From assembly GCA_017524615.1 (NCBI GenBank), contig JAFXVJ010000018.1, forward strand, positions 1 through 64,000: a DNA stretch of 64,000 nucleotides. The letters are read 5' to 3'. A program made the translations under genes and the position numbers. This document shows, in pieces, positions 14,468 to 22,545 of this stretch. The DNA comes from Clostridia bacterium. Lineage in GTDB: Bacteria > Bacillota > Clostridia > Christensenellales > Aristaeellaceae. Below the pieces are notes generated by a model. The model did not search any database. It had not been told where the DNA came from and was given only the letters and a program-made list of their open reading frames with translations. The first letter of the stretch is position 1; every line of letters starts with the position of its first letter.

Positions 14468-14806
14468 TCAGCGCCCGTAGCCGTCCAATTGCCGGACGAA
14501 TTTATCCAGAAACGCTTCTTCCCCAAAGGTGTTGATTTTGAAAAACATGGCTTGGCTGCCGCCTGCCGTGACGGCTGAAAGGCTCACATCCCCATCGCGG
14601 CCAAACAGCGTGACGCTGAGACTGAGCCGGTTACCGCCCAGATAGCTGTACCGCTCGTAGACTCGGGTAGCGCAGCGGACGTCACCGCAGGTGAAATCGG
14701 TTCCGCCCTCCCGGCTGGCGGACAGGCTGCCTTGCATGACCGATTGGTCGATGTAGGAAAGCAGGGCGGAAAAACCTGTGTTGAAATGCTGCGTATGCTG
14801 TGCCAT
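14468..14806 (-). CDS. DUF6054 family protein
   Basis: 112 residues, good GAAGGAGG ribosome binding site. Conserved pattern recalled for DUF6054: N-terminal FNTGFSALLSYIDQSVMQGS, then CATRVYERYSYLGGNRLSLS and GGSQAMFFKINTFGEEAFLD. Small soluble protein, function unknown. It follows thrC by 100 bp on the same strand. Family name is from memory and moderately certain. Confidence 0.65.
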   Translation of the reverse strand: MAQHTQHFNTGFSALLSYIDQSVMQGSLSASREGGTDFTCGDVRCATRVYERYSYLGGNRLSLSVTLFGRDGDVSLSAVTAGGSQAMFFKINTFGEEAFLDKFVRQLDGYGR

Positions 14807-14906
14807 AAGAAACCCTCCTTCCGCTCTCTGGCGGCCTCATGATCGCCGGCTCTTCCAGGCCGCGCAGGGAACAGGCGCCGCCGTGCCGCGCAAGAAGGCC
14901 GATGCG

Positions 14907-16388
14907 TCACTCCGTAAACCCGGCCAGCACCGCTTCGCCCATCCGATCCTTTTCGCAGATCCGGGTGTGCAGCACGGGCAGGGAACGCAATTGCGCCACC
15001 TGATCGGGGGCGGGAACGCGCGTGACCGCTTCCAGTGCCTCCGCGGCGGCGAAAGCGTCGTCCGTCACCGGCACCTGAATGGCGGCGGCCACATCGGCGG
15101 CGAATTTATAGGGGCTGGCGGTGGATACCACCAGCATCGGCGCTTCGTCCCCGGTTTCCTTCCGGTAATCCTCCGCCACGCTGAAAGCCACGGCGGTATG
15201 GGGATCGGTGAGGCAGCCCTCCTCCCGCCACAGGCGGGCGATGGCGACGGCGGTGCGCGCGTCGTCGGCACAGCCGCCATAGAAAACGTCTTTCAGCATG
15301 GCTTTCTGCTGATCGGTGATTTCATATCGGCCGTCCCGTTTCAGGCTGTCCATCCAGGCGGTTACCTGGGCGGTGTCGCCCTGCGCCAGCTCCCACAGGA
15401 AGCGCTCCAGATTGGAAGAAATCAGGATGTCCATGGAAGGGGACATGGTTTTATGGAAAGGCCGGCGGCGGTCATACACGCCGGTGCGGATGAAATCGGT
15501 GAGCACGTCGTTTTGGTTGCTGGCGCAGATCAGGCGGCGGATGGGCGCGCCCATGCGGCGGGCGTACCAGGCGGCCAGGATGTTGCCGAAGTTGCCCGTG
15601 GGCACGCAGACGTTGACGCCCTCCTCCCAGGTGATTTCGCCCCGGGAAAGCAGATCCGCGCAGGCGGAGAGATAATACGCCACCTGCGGCGCCAGCCGGC
15701 CCAGATTGATGGAATTGGCGGAGGACAGGGTTTTGCCCATTCTGTTCATTTCCGCAATGAAATCCGGGTCGCCAAACAGGGCCTTCACGCCGGTCTGGGC
15801 GTCGTCGAAGTTGCCCTTCACCGCGGTGACGTGCACGTTGCGGCCCTGGGAAGTGACCATCTGCCTTTCCTGTACGGCGCTGACGCCGCCCAGGGGATAG
15901 AACACGTTGACCGATGTGCCCGGCACGTCCCGGAACCCCTCCAGGGCGGCCTTGCCGGTGTCGCCCGAGGTGGCGGTCAGGATGGCGATTTCCCGGGTTT
16001 CGCCCTGCTTGCGGGCGGAGGCGGTCATCAGCCGGGGCAGAAACTGCAGCGCCATATCCTTGAAGGCCATGGTGGGCCCGTGGAACAATTCCAGCACGAA
16101 ACGGCGGCCCGCCAGCTTTTTGACCGGGGCGACCGCCGGATCGGCGAACCGGGAATAGGCCGCCCGGGCCATGGGCAGCAATTCTTCTTCCGTGAAGCCG
16201 TCCAGCATGAGGCCCAGCACGCGGGCCGCCCGGGCGGGGTACGCCATCGCGGCCAGCGCGTCAAAATCCGCCCGGGCCAGGCCGGGAAGCGAAACAGGAA
16301 TATAAAGCCCGCCGTCGGGGGCGATGCCGCGCACGATGGCTTCAGGCGCGGATACAGGCCCGCCGCCCCGGGTGCTGATAAAAGCCAT
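14907..16388 (-). CDS. thrC: Threonine synthase
   Basis: 493 residues, normal length for the fold-type II threonine synthase of Bacillota and proteobacteria. PLP lysine is K110 in HGPTMAFKDMALQ, preceded by the N-terminal ISTRGGGP motif. Phosphate-binding and cofactor regions ATSGDTGKAALEGF and VPTGNFGNILAAWYA are intact. Converts O-phospho-homoserine to threonine in the cytosol. No other threonine-pathway genes (hom, thrB) are adjacent. Start ATG with GGAAGGAG upstream; 21 bp separate it from the upstream P-loop gene. Confidence 0.95.
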   Translation of the reverse strand: MAFISTRGGGPVSAPEAIVRGIAPDGGLYIPVSLPGLARADFDALAAMAYPARAARVLGLMLDGFTEEELLPMARAAYSRFADPAVAPVKKLAGRRFVLELFHGPTMAFKDMALQFLPRLMTASARKQGETREIAILTATSGDTGKAALEGFRDVPGTSVNVFYPLGGVSAVQERQMVTSQGRNVHVTAVKGNFDDAQTGVKALFGDPDFIAEMNRMGKTLSSANSINLGRLAPQVAYYLSACADLLSRGEITWEEGVNVCVPTGNFGNILAAWYARRMGAPIRRLICASNQNDVLTDFIRTGVYDRRRPFHKTMSPSMDILISSNLERFLWELAQGDTAQVTAWMDSLKRDGRYEITDQQKAMLKDVFYGGCADDARTAVAIARLWREEGCLTDPHTAVAFSVAEDYRKETGDEAPMLVVSTASPYKFAADVAAAIQVPVTDDAFAAAEALEAVTRVPAPDQVAQLRSLPVLHTRICEKDRMGEAVLAGFTE

Positions 16389-16409
16389 GGGATGCTCCTT
16401 CCTGATGAA

Positions 16410-16820
16410 TCAGATGAAATACTTTTTGATGAACTCGGGGGCCACGGCGTCATCCACGTTGACGGACAGGATGAACTGCACGTTGTGGCGGTCGCTGAGC
16501 GCCTCCAGGCGGCGGAAGAATTCCTCGGTCTTTTCAATGTCCGTCTTGACCAGCTTCATGAACGCGTCCACAAAGATGACGCTGATATCGAAATTCTGGG
16601 CCAGCATGCCGCACAGGAAGCCGAAAAACATTTCCGGGCTGTCGGAGCCGTATTCTCCGGCGTTCACGAAGCGTATCTCGTGGCGCAGATCAAACATGTA
16701 CCGTGTGTCGTCATCCACAAAAATGACGTCGCCCTTGTGCTCCTTGATGGCCTCGTTGGCCATGTCCAGGATGCGCTTGGTTTTGCCGGAGCCTTTTTTG
16801 CCGTGAATGATCTGTATCAT
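16410..16820 (-). CDS. Small P-loop ATP-binding protein
   Basis: 136 residues from ATG 16820 (AAGGGGGG upstream). Walker A is IHGKKGSGKTKRI near residues 5-17, and a Walker-B-like FDISVIFVDAF lies near the middle. It resembles the compact nucleotide-binding proteins of Clostridia that are often mislabelled as PilT. No transmembrane or DNA-binding motif. It probably shares a transcript with thrC. Role unknown. Confidence 0.7.
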   Translation of the reverse strand: MIQIIHGKKGSGKTKRILDMANEAIKEHKGDVIFVDDDTRYMFDLRHEIRFVNAGEYGSDSPEMFFGFLCGMLAQNFDISVIFVDAFMKLVKTDIEKTEEFFRRLEALSDRHNVQFILSVNVDDAVAPEFIKKYFI

Positions 16821-16911
16821 GGGTAAAACCCCCCTTACGCTTTTGATGCTTTCATTATACCTGATTTCTTCCGGGATTTCAAGGTGTGGCGGCACGGAAA
16901 TGCGATCTTCC

Positions 16912-16940
16912 TTGACAAAGGCTGCGGGATCCGATACAAT
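16912..16940 (+). promoter_or_regulatory. Promoter of the CNNM/CorC gene
   Basis: TTGACA (16912-16917), 17 bp spacer, TACAAT (16935-16940), about 100 bp upstream of the start codon. Confidence 0.85.
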
Positions 16941-17043
16941 GAGTGCGTCGGCGGCATGGCGGCTTTGGCCTGGGCCAGGGTGAGCATGCCTTTTTATTTT
17001 CACGGGCCGACGCGACGGAATCGTTCCAAGGAGAAGGATCAAT

Positions 17044-18312
17044 TTGAACGGCAATGTGATTTATATATTGGTAATCCTGCTCATGATTTTGCTTTCCGCG
17101 GCGTTTTCCGCCATGGAAACGGCGTTTTCCTCCCTGAATAAAACCCGGATCAGGACTCTGGCGGAAAAAGGGAAAAAGCGGGCGGAACTGGTGTGCCGCC
17201 TGACGGAGCAGTATGATCAGCTGATATCCACCATCCTGATCGGCAACAACATCGTCAATATCGTGGCGGCGTCCCTGGGCACGGTGCTGTTCGTGCGCCT
17301 GTGCGGGGGCGCGGGGGTCACCGTCTCCACGGTGGTGATCACCTTAGCGGTGCTGGTGTTCAGCGAAATCACCCCCAAGAGCATCGCCAAAGATTGTCCG
17401 GAACGGGCGGCCATGTTTTTTGCGCCTTTCATCCGCACCCTGATCTGGTTTATGACGCCGGTCAATTATGTGTTTTCGCATTGGAAAAAATGGGTGTCCA
17501 GCTCGCTGAACCTGCGGGCGGATGACAAGGTGTCCCAGGATGAACTGCTGATGCTGGTGGACGAGGTGGAGGAATCGGGCAGCATTGACCAGAATGAAGG
17601 GGAACTGCTGCGCAACGCCATCGAATTCACCGATCAGGACGCGGAAAGCATCCTGACCCATCGCATCGATCTGGTGGCGGTGCCCCGGGACGCCACCAAG
17701 CAGGAAATCGCCCGGAAGTTTTCTGAGTCCAAGGTGTCCCGCATCCTGGTCTACGGCAGGAACATCGACAATATCCTGGGGGTTATCCACCAAAAGGATT
17801 TTTACGATGGCGACGGCATCACCGGAAAGCCCATCCGCGATATCATCTCGCCTGTGATTTTCGTGCTCAAGAGCGAAAAAGTCAGCGATCTGCTGCGTAC
17901 CCTGCAAAAAAATAAAACCCACATGGCTGTGGTGCTGGACGAGTACGGCGGCACCTACGGCATCGTCACCATGGAGGATATCCTGGAGGAACTGGTGGGC
18001 GAAATCTGGGACGAGCATGACGAGGTGGAGGAAACCTTCCGTAAGGTGAACGATGATACCTGGCTGGTGGACGGCGCGGCCAACCTGGATGATTTCTGCG
18101 AATATTTTCAGCTGGAGATCGATTCCGAGGTGGTGTCCGTCTCCGGCTGGGTGACGGAGCAGTTCGGCAAAATCCCCTCCGTGGGGGAGGGTTTCTCCTT
18201 CGGCCCCTATCATATCACTGTCACGGCTGTGAATAACCACCGGGTGGAACAATTGGAAATCCGTAAAACGGAGGCCCTGCCGGAAGAGCCGGAGGAAGGG
18301 CCGGCGGAGTGA
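17044..18312 (+). CDS. CNNM/CorC (hemolysin C-like) family transport protein
   Basis: 422 residues, TTG start at 17044 with AAGGAGAAGG upstream. Residues 1-~140 are the DUF21/CNNM membrane domain with about three or four helices (VIYILVILLMILLSAAFSAM at the start; FSEITPKSIAK is the conserved helix-cap motif). Two CBS domains (~190-310) and a C-terminal CorC_HlyC domain (~330-410, WLVDGAANLDDFCEYF) follow. Homologues export Mg2+ with Na+ exchange, with ATP/Mg sensing by the CBS pair; haemolytic activity is not implied. Single gene with its own promoter. Confidence 0.9.
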   Translation: MNGNVIYILVILLMILLSAAFSAMETAFSSLNKTRIRTLAEKGKKRAELVCRLTEQYDQLISTILIGNNIVNIVAASLGTVLFVRLCGGAGVTVSTVVITLAVLVFSEITPKSIAKDCPERAAMFFAPFIRTLIWFMTPVNYVFSHWKKWVSSSLNLRADDKVSQDELLMLVDEVEESGSIDQNEGELLRNAIEFTDQDAESILTHRIDLVAVPRDATKQEIARKFSESKVSRILVYGRNIDNILGVIHQKDFYDGDGITGKPIRDIISPVIFVLKSEKVSDLLRTLQKNKTHMAVVLDEYGGTYGIVTMEDILEELVGEIWDEHDEVEETFRKVNDDTWLVDGAANLDDFCEYFQLEIDSEVVSVSGWVTEQFGKIPSVGEGFSFGPYHITVTAVNNHRVEQLEIRKTEALPEEPEEGPAE

Positions 18313-18439
18313 GCAAGGAATGCCAGAGCCTACTTTGCCATGCGCCACGGGTTTCGAACGGCGATGCGGCATGGCGCGTCCTCATACTCTTCTTCTAAAA
18401 TCTTGCATCTTTGGGCGTCTTATTCGTTCTGGTAGCGCG

Positions 18440-18480
18440 TCACTGCGGTGAACGCAGCGCTGCTGCGCCTCCCTTCGTTC
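18440..18480. repeat. Dispersed repeat R1, copy 1
   Basis: About 41 bp centred on GAACGCAGCGCTGCTG, matching 45459-45499 at roughly 33 positions. It contains the palindrome GCAGCGCTGC. Lies in non-coding DNA. Confidence 0.65.
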
Positions 18481-18540
18481 CGCTATCTGTTAAGATTATA
18501 AAACACAATTCGCAAAGAGCGAGATAATCAGGAGGACGAG

Positions 18541-18591
18541 GCAGGGGCCTACGCGGCCCCTGAACCCCGCGCCAGGGGATGATCCCCTGGA
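18541..18591. repeat. Paired GC-rich hairpins
   Basis: CAGGGGCC-tacgc-GGCCCCTG (18542-18562) and CCAGGGGATGATCCCCTGG (18572-18590), both perfect, separated by AACCCCGCG. This arrangement resembles the short palindromic repeats common in intergenic DNA of gut Bacillota. Confidence 0.7.
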
Positions 18592-18669
18592 CCCGCTCCT
18601 CGCGAAGTTGCTTGATCGATAGGCCCAAGAAATCATCGCGTGTTACGCTGGGATTACGGAAAGCTTGAG

Positions 18670-18798
18670 AGCTTCTGGCCCAGAGAAAGCCGGGGAAATC
18701 CCAAGGGAAAAGCTCGCTTTTCCCTGAGGATGATCCCCCGGCTTTCCCCGGATGCTTTGCATCCGGGATGGCCGCTTTCAGCGGCCGGGCCAGAAGCT
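18670..18798. other. Nested perfect inverted repeats, candidate structured RNA or palindromic element
   Basis: Five perfect stems nest in 129 bp. P1 is 18670-18681 with 18787-18798 (12 bp). P2 is 18685-18695 with 18736-18746 (11 bp) and encloses P3, 18704-18713 with 18716-18725 (10 bp). P4 is 18747-18755 with 18759-18767 (9 bp). P5 is 18770-18775 with 18781-18786 (6 bp). The fold would be a closed four-way junction. It has no coding potential. Confidence 0.75.
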
Positions 18799-18833
18799 AT
18801 ACGATGATCACCGCTGTTATGGTGCCCTTTCTG

Positions 18834-18860
18834 GTTCTCTTTCGGGCTCCGAAAGAGAAC
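18834..18860 (+). repeat. 12 bp perfect hairpin
   Basis: GTTCTCTTTCGG-GCT-CCGAAAGAGAAC. Sits 35 bp after the nested structure; a run GCTCTTTTTTC lies about 20 bp further on. Confidence 0.65.
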
Positions 18861-18989
18861 GCCCCGTCGTCCCTTTGCTCTTTTTTCATTCTTGCCAATT
18901 TGGATCTTAGAACGCGAATAGTATCAGGTTCGCCGCGTCCCCGGTCTATCGAACCGGACGGACAGCCTACCGAACTTTATCAAACGATG

Positions 18990-19032
18990 GCCCATGGAAA
19001 AGCGAGAGCTTTCCCATGGGCTGTTTGTTTTT
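18990..19032 (+). terminator. Plus-strand terminator-like hairpin
   Basis: GCCCATGGAAAAGC / GCTTTCCCATGGGC with one mismatch, followed by TGTTTGTTTTTATT. It is far from any plus-strand gene end (the CNNM gene ends at 18312), so it may end a transcript of the palindromic island. The remainder of 18313-19206 holds only small hairpins such as CGCGGCATAGCCGCG and no credible gene. Confidence 0.55.
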
Positions 19033-19206
19033 ATTGGCTCTTTACGGCAAGTTAGGGGATTCGGTTAAGAAACCAGGCATGCGCAGCCTGCTTGCATGGC
19101 AGAAATCCCGTCACTGCAAGCATGTCGCGGCATAGCCGCGAGCAATGCGTATGCGTACGGGATTCCATCCCCTCATAAAACGTGAAAGACCTTTTATTCT
19201 CAATGT

Positions 19207-22200
19207 TTATAGCCGCTCCTTCTCCTGCACCTTTTCCAGCAGCGTGGGGAAATCCATATCAGGCAGGGTGCGGACGCTGTCGCTTTGGGTGGGATCCCGC
19301 CGGCAGATCGCGGCGTATTCGCAATTGGCGCAGGGGCCAATCCCGTTTTTATCGCACAGCGGCGCTGCGGCGATTTCCCCGGCGCGCATGCGTTCGGCCC
19401 ACAGGCGGGCTTTTTCCTCGGCATGGCCGATCAGGGCGCGCAGATCCTGGAGGGTGGCCAGCATGGCGCGCTTGTCAAAACCGTCGTCCTTGGTGAGCAT
19501 TTTGGGCAGGGTCAGGGGCGGGTCGCCGTCGTCCATTCTGCGCAGGATGGCCGCGTCCTTGAGGGCGATGCCCCGCAGCTTCAGCTCCCGGGCCAGGGCG
19601 TCCTCCACGTCCTGAAGGGCGGGGGAACCGGCCAGCAGGGGATCGGCCACGTGCATGTAGAAGGCCCCGGCGGGCTGGGCGTCATCCTCCATGGAAAGAG
19701 CAGCCTTCAAATACAGCAGCAATTGCAGCTGCGCGCCCCAGAAGATGCGGGCGGGATCCAGCTTCGTGCCGCCGGATTTGTAATCCACCACCCGCAGGTA
19801 CACGCCCTCGTCCCCGGCGTAGCGGTCAATGCGGTCAATGATGCCCCGGACGGAAACATGGCTGCCGTCCCGAAGCGTCAGCTCAATCGGCGGGATGCCG
19901 CCGGGATAGCCGAAGCGGATTTCCGCGGCCTGCGGCATGAAGGCGCTCTGTTTGGCGCCCTTGGTAAAGGTCCATGCCACGCGCTTGAGCACCCGGCGGT
20001 ATTTTTCGCCCAGGACGCGCATGCGGGCGCTGTCACCCATAACGCCGGACAGCATTTGATCAAACAGGGGCTGGGCGGCACAGTCCATGGCCGCGTCACA
20101 GGCGGATTTGTCGATTCTGGGCCAGTTGGGGATGGAGGGCAGCAGACGGGTAAAGCCCTCCAGGGCGCTGTGGTAAAAATTCCCCGCGTCGATGGGCGTC
20201 AGCGTCCATTCCTTTCGGGGCTGAGGGGATAAGCCCTGCTCCACGAAATGGCGGTAAGGGCACACGGCAAATTTCTCCAGCCGGCTCACCGACATGACCC
20301 TTTCCATGAACAGGGACCGGGTGATCTCCCGGGGCAGGGGCCGGGCATCCTCGTCGGGATCAAAGGCCCGGCGCAGGGCCAGCACCCGCGGCCGGGTATC
20401 AGGGGAAGCGGACAGGTATCGCCAGGCATCCAGCCATTCGCCTGTCAGGGGGCCCTCCCGCATCTTTGTGCCCAGGGCGTCAAGGGCCGGGCCGGGGGAA
20501 AAGGGCGTCTGGGATGCGCATTTCTGGCTGATGCCGCCTTCCTCCACCAGGCCGGGCAGCAGCCGGCGGATGTGGCCAAGCTGCTGGAAGGGACGCAGGG
20601 CAGCGCCCTCCTGGGTGGCCTGCGCGCGGGTCAGGTACAGGTATTCCCGAGGACTGGACAGGGCCTTCCACACGTCCAGCCGGGCGAGGGCGTCCTGGCC
20701 GTCCTCACTGAGGGACAGATACACGTTCAGCGCCTGCTGGGCGTCCTCCTGCTCCTGAGGGGTCAGCAGGGCGCCGGGAGCGGCGGATAAAAGCCCATCG
20801 GTCAGATTCATCATAAACAGCGCCCGGGGCCGGGACAGGGGCAGGCTGCCGATGGCGCCGCACATGACGGCGTCCGCCGTGGGCGGCAGGGAGGATAATT
20901 CGCACCCCTCCAGCCCCGCTTCCAGCCAGCTGCTCAGCTGCCGGGCGGTGACCCGTGCGTCGGATAAAAGCGCGTGCGCCTGGGTCAAAAGCTGCACGAT
21001 GGTGTCCCACACCTGGCCGGCCTGCACCGCCTCGGCGGCCATGCCCCGCTGCAGCAGCGCGTCCTGCGCGGCCAGCAGCCGGTCATAAACCTGGACCCCG
21101 GTCAGATAATCGTACACCGCGCGGAGGGAAGCATCGGCGTTTTCCGCCGCCCGCAAAGCCTGGCGCAGTGTTTCCAGGGGCGTGATCAGCGAAAGCCTCG
21201 CCTGCTCCACCTGCGCGCATTCCAGGGCGCTGCCCCGCTGGAAGGGGGACAGCCACAGCTTCCCCCGGATGCCATAGGACAGGATATAGTTTTCCAGCCG
21301 CCAGGCATCCTCCTGTGTCACGGGAGCGTAGCCCGATTTGATCAGGGCGAGCATGGCATCGGCGGGATAGGCCTCGCCAACGGCCCGGAGAGAGGACAGC
21401 AAAAAACGGGACGCGCCGTGCCCTGCGGCGGGCAGCTTGCGGGTCACATAAGCGGGAATGCGGTAGGATGCCAGCACTGTGGCCAGCGTTCCGGCGAAAC
21501 CGGCGTCGCCCATGGCCACGGCCATTTCCCCGAAGGCTACGCCCTTTTCGTGCAGCAGCAGCATTTCCTGCGCGGCAAAATGCGCCTCAAAATAGGGATT
21601 GGGCGCGGCATACAGCCGCACTGCGGCGCAGACGCCTCCATAGGGCGCGCCGGGGGACAGCAGGTATTCCCGGGCCAGATGGGCGATTTCCGGGGCCTGG
21701 CCGGCTTCCTCCGGCGGCAGCAGGCGGAATTGACAGGGCACCGCCGCCTCCCTGGCCGCTTTTTCCAGACGGCGGGCGCTTTCCAGCACGGGGGAGAAGG
21801 CTTCCTCCCGACCAAGCACGATCAGGGCCCGCACATCGCCGCTCTGCCCGGCCAGGGTGACGAGCAGCCGGTTCATCTGCCCGGTGAACACATCAAAGCC
21901 GTACACGGCAATCCGGGCGTCCCGCGCCACCTGGCTGTCCGGCAGGCGCAGCAGCATGGCTTCCTGCACGTCTTCCCCGTCCACAAACTGGCCAGAAAGC
22001 TGAGCGGCGTAAGCGGAATAAATCAGGGCCAAATCGTGAAATTTATCCCGGACCGCGCCCTCGGGCAGGCTGTCGGCATGGGTGGAGAGCGCTTCCGGCG
22101 CGACGCCGGCCCGCTTGAATTCGGCGATCAGCGTACCGATCCGCTGGATGAAGCCCTGACGTTCGGCGGCGCTTTCGTAGTATTTCAGCTGTTTCCTGCA

Positions 22201-22479
22201 TTGCAGCAGGGCGCGGGCCAGGGCGAATTGCTTGCCCTGGGCGTCGATGCGGGTGCGGCCGTCGGCCCCGGCCTGGGCAAATACCCGCTCCGTGAGCCGG
22301 GAGGGAGACAGCACCTCCAGGTCAAAAAAGCCCGGAGCGTTCAGGCCGTCCATCAATTCCCGCTCTGTCTGCAGGGTGTACTGCTCCGGCACGATCACGA
22401 TCATCCGGCCGCCCAGCCCCGCCATGGCGATCAACTGCCGCCGCAGGGCTTCCTGGGTGCCGCCGAGGATTTGCAGCAT
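19207..22479 (-). CDS. addB: ATP-dependent nuclease subunit B (AddB)
   Basis: 1090 residues from ATG 22479 (AAAGGAG upstream; in-frame residues further upstream lack a site). The N-terminal helicase-like region (LGGTQEALRRQLI, VIVPEQYTLQTERELM) is degenerate, as in AddB. A C-terminal RecB-type nuclease domain carries GIIDRIDRY and LRVVDYKSGGTKLD. The AddB iron-sulphur Cys set is visible as CDKNGIGPCANCEYAAIC near the end. With AddA it forms the Bacillota counterpart of RecBCD, resecting double-strand breaks. addA is not adjacent: the upstream gene is recG, so the two subunits are encoded apart or addA was rearranged. Confidence 0.92.
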   Translation of the reverse strand: MLQILGGTQEALRRQLIAMAGLGGRMIVIVPEQYTLQTERELMDGLNAPGFFDLEVLSPSRLTERVFAQAGADGRTRIDAQGKQFALARALLQCRKQLKYYESAAERQGFIQRIGTLIAEFKRAGVAPEALSTHADSLPEGAVRDKFHDLALIYSAYAAQLSGQFVDGEDVQEAMLLRLPDSQVARDARIAVYGFDVFTGQMNRLLVTLAGQSGDVRALIVLGREEAFSPVLESARRLEKAAREAAVPCQFRLLPPEEAGQAPEIAHLAREYLLSPGAPYGGVCAAVRLYAAPNPYFEAHFAAQEMLLLHEKGVAFGEMAVAMGDAGFAGTLATVLASYRIPAYVTRKLPAAGHGASRFLLSSLRAVGEAYPADAMLALIKSGYAPVTQEDAWRLENYILSYGIRGKLWLSPFQRGSALECAQVEQARLSLITPLETLRQALRAAENADASLRAVYDYLTGVQVYDRLLAAQDALLQRGMAAEAVQAGQVWDTIVQLLTQAHALLSDARVTARQLSSWLEAGLEGCELSSLPPTADAVMCGAIGSLPLSRPRALFMMNLTDGLLSAAPGALLTPQEQEDAQQALNVYLSLSEDGQDALARLDVWKALSSPREYLYLTRAQATQEGAALRPFQQLGHIRRLLPGLVEEGGISQKCASQTPFSPGPALDALGTKMREGPLTGEWLDAWRYLSASPDTRPRVLALRRAFDPDEDARPLPREITRSLFMERVMSVSRLEKFAVCPYRHFVEQGLSPQPRKEWTLTPIDAGNFYHSALEGFTRLLPSIPNWPRIDKSACDAAMDCAAQPLFDQMLSGVMGDSARMRVLGEKYRRVLKRVAWTFTKGAKQSAFMPQAAEIRFGYPGGIPPIELTLRDGSHVSVRGIIDRIDRYAGDEGVYLRVVDYKSGGTKLDPARIFWGAQLQLLLYLKAALSMEDDAQPAGAFYMHVADPLLAGSPALQDVEDALARELKLRGIALKDAAILRRMDDGDPPLTLPKMLTKDDGFDKRAMLATLQDLRALIGHAEEKARLWAERMRAGEIAAAPLCDKNGIGPCANCEYAAICRRDPTQSDSVRTLPDMDFPTLLEKVQEKERL

Positions 22480-22545
22480 GGGAACTCCTTTGTTATTTGG
22501 GGTGGAAGGTGAAATGTGCAAATGGGAAAGCGCGGAAGAAGCGGG

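Noticed and set aside
18313-18400. GGGTTTCGAACG segment resembling a tRNA T-arm
   Set aside because: No acceptor, D or anticodon stems can be built around it.
18440-18628. 62-codon minus-strand frame in the palindromic island
   Set aside because: Built almost entirely from inverted repeats; no start signal.
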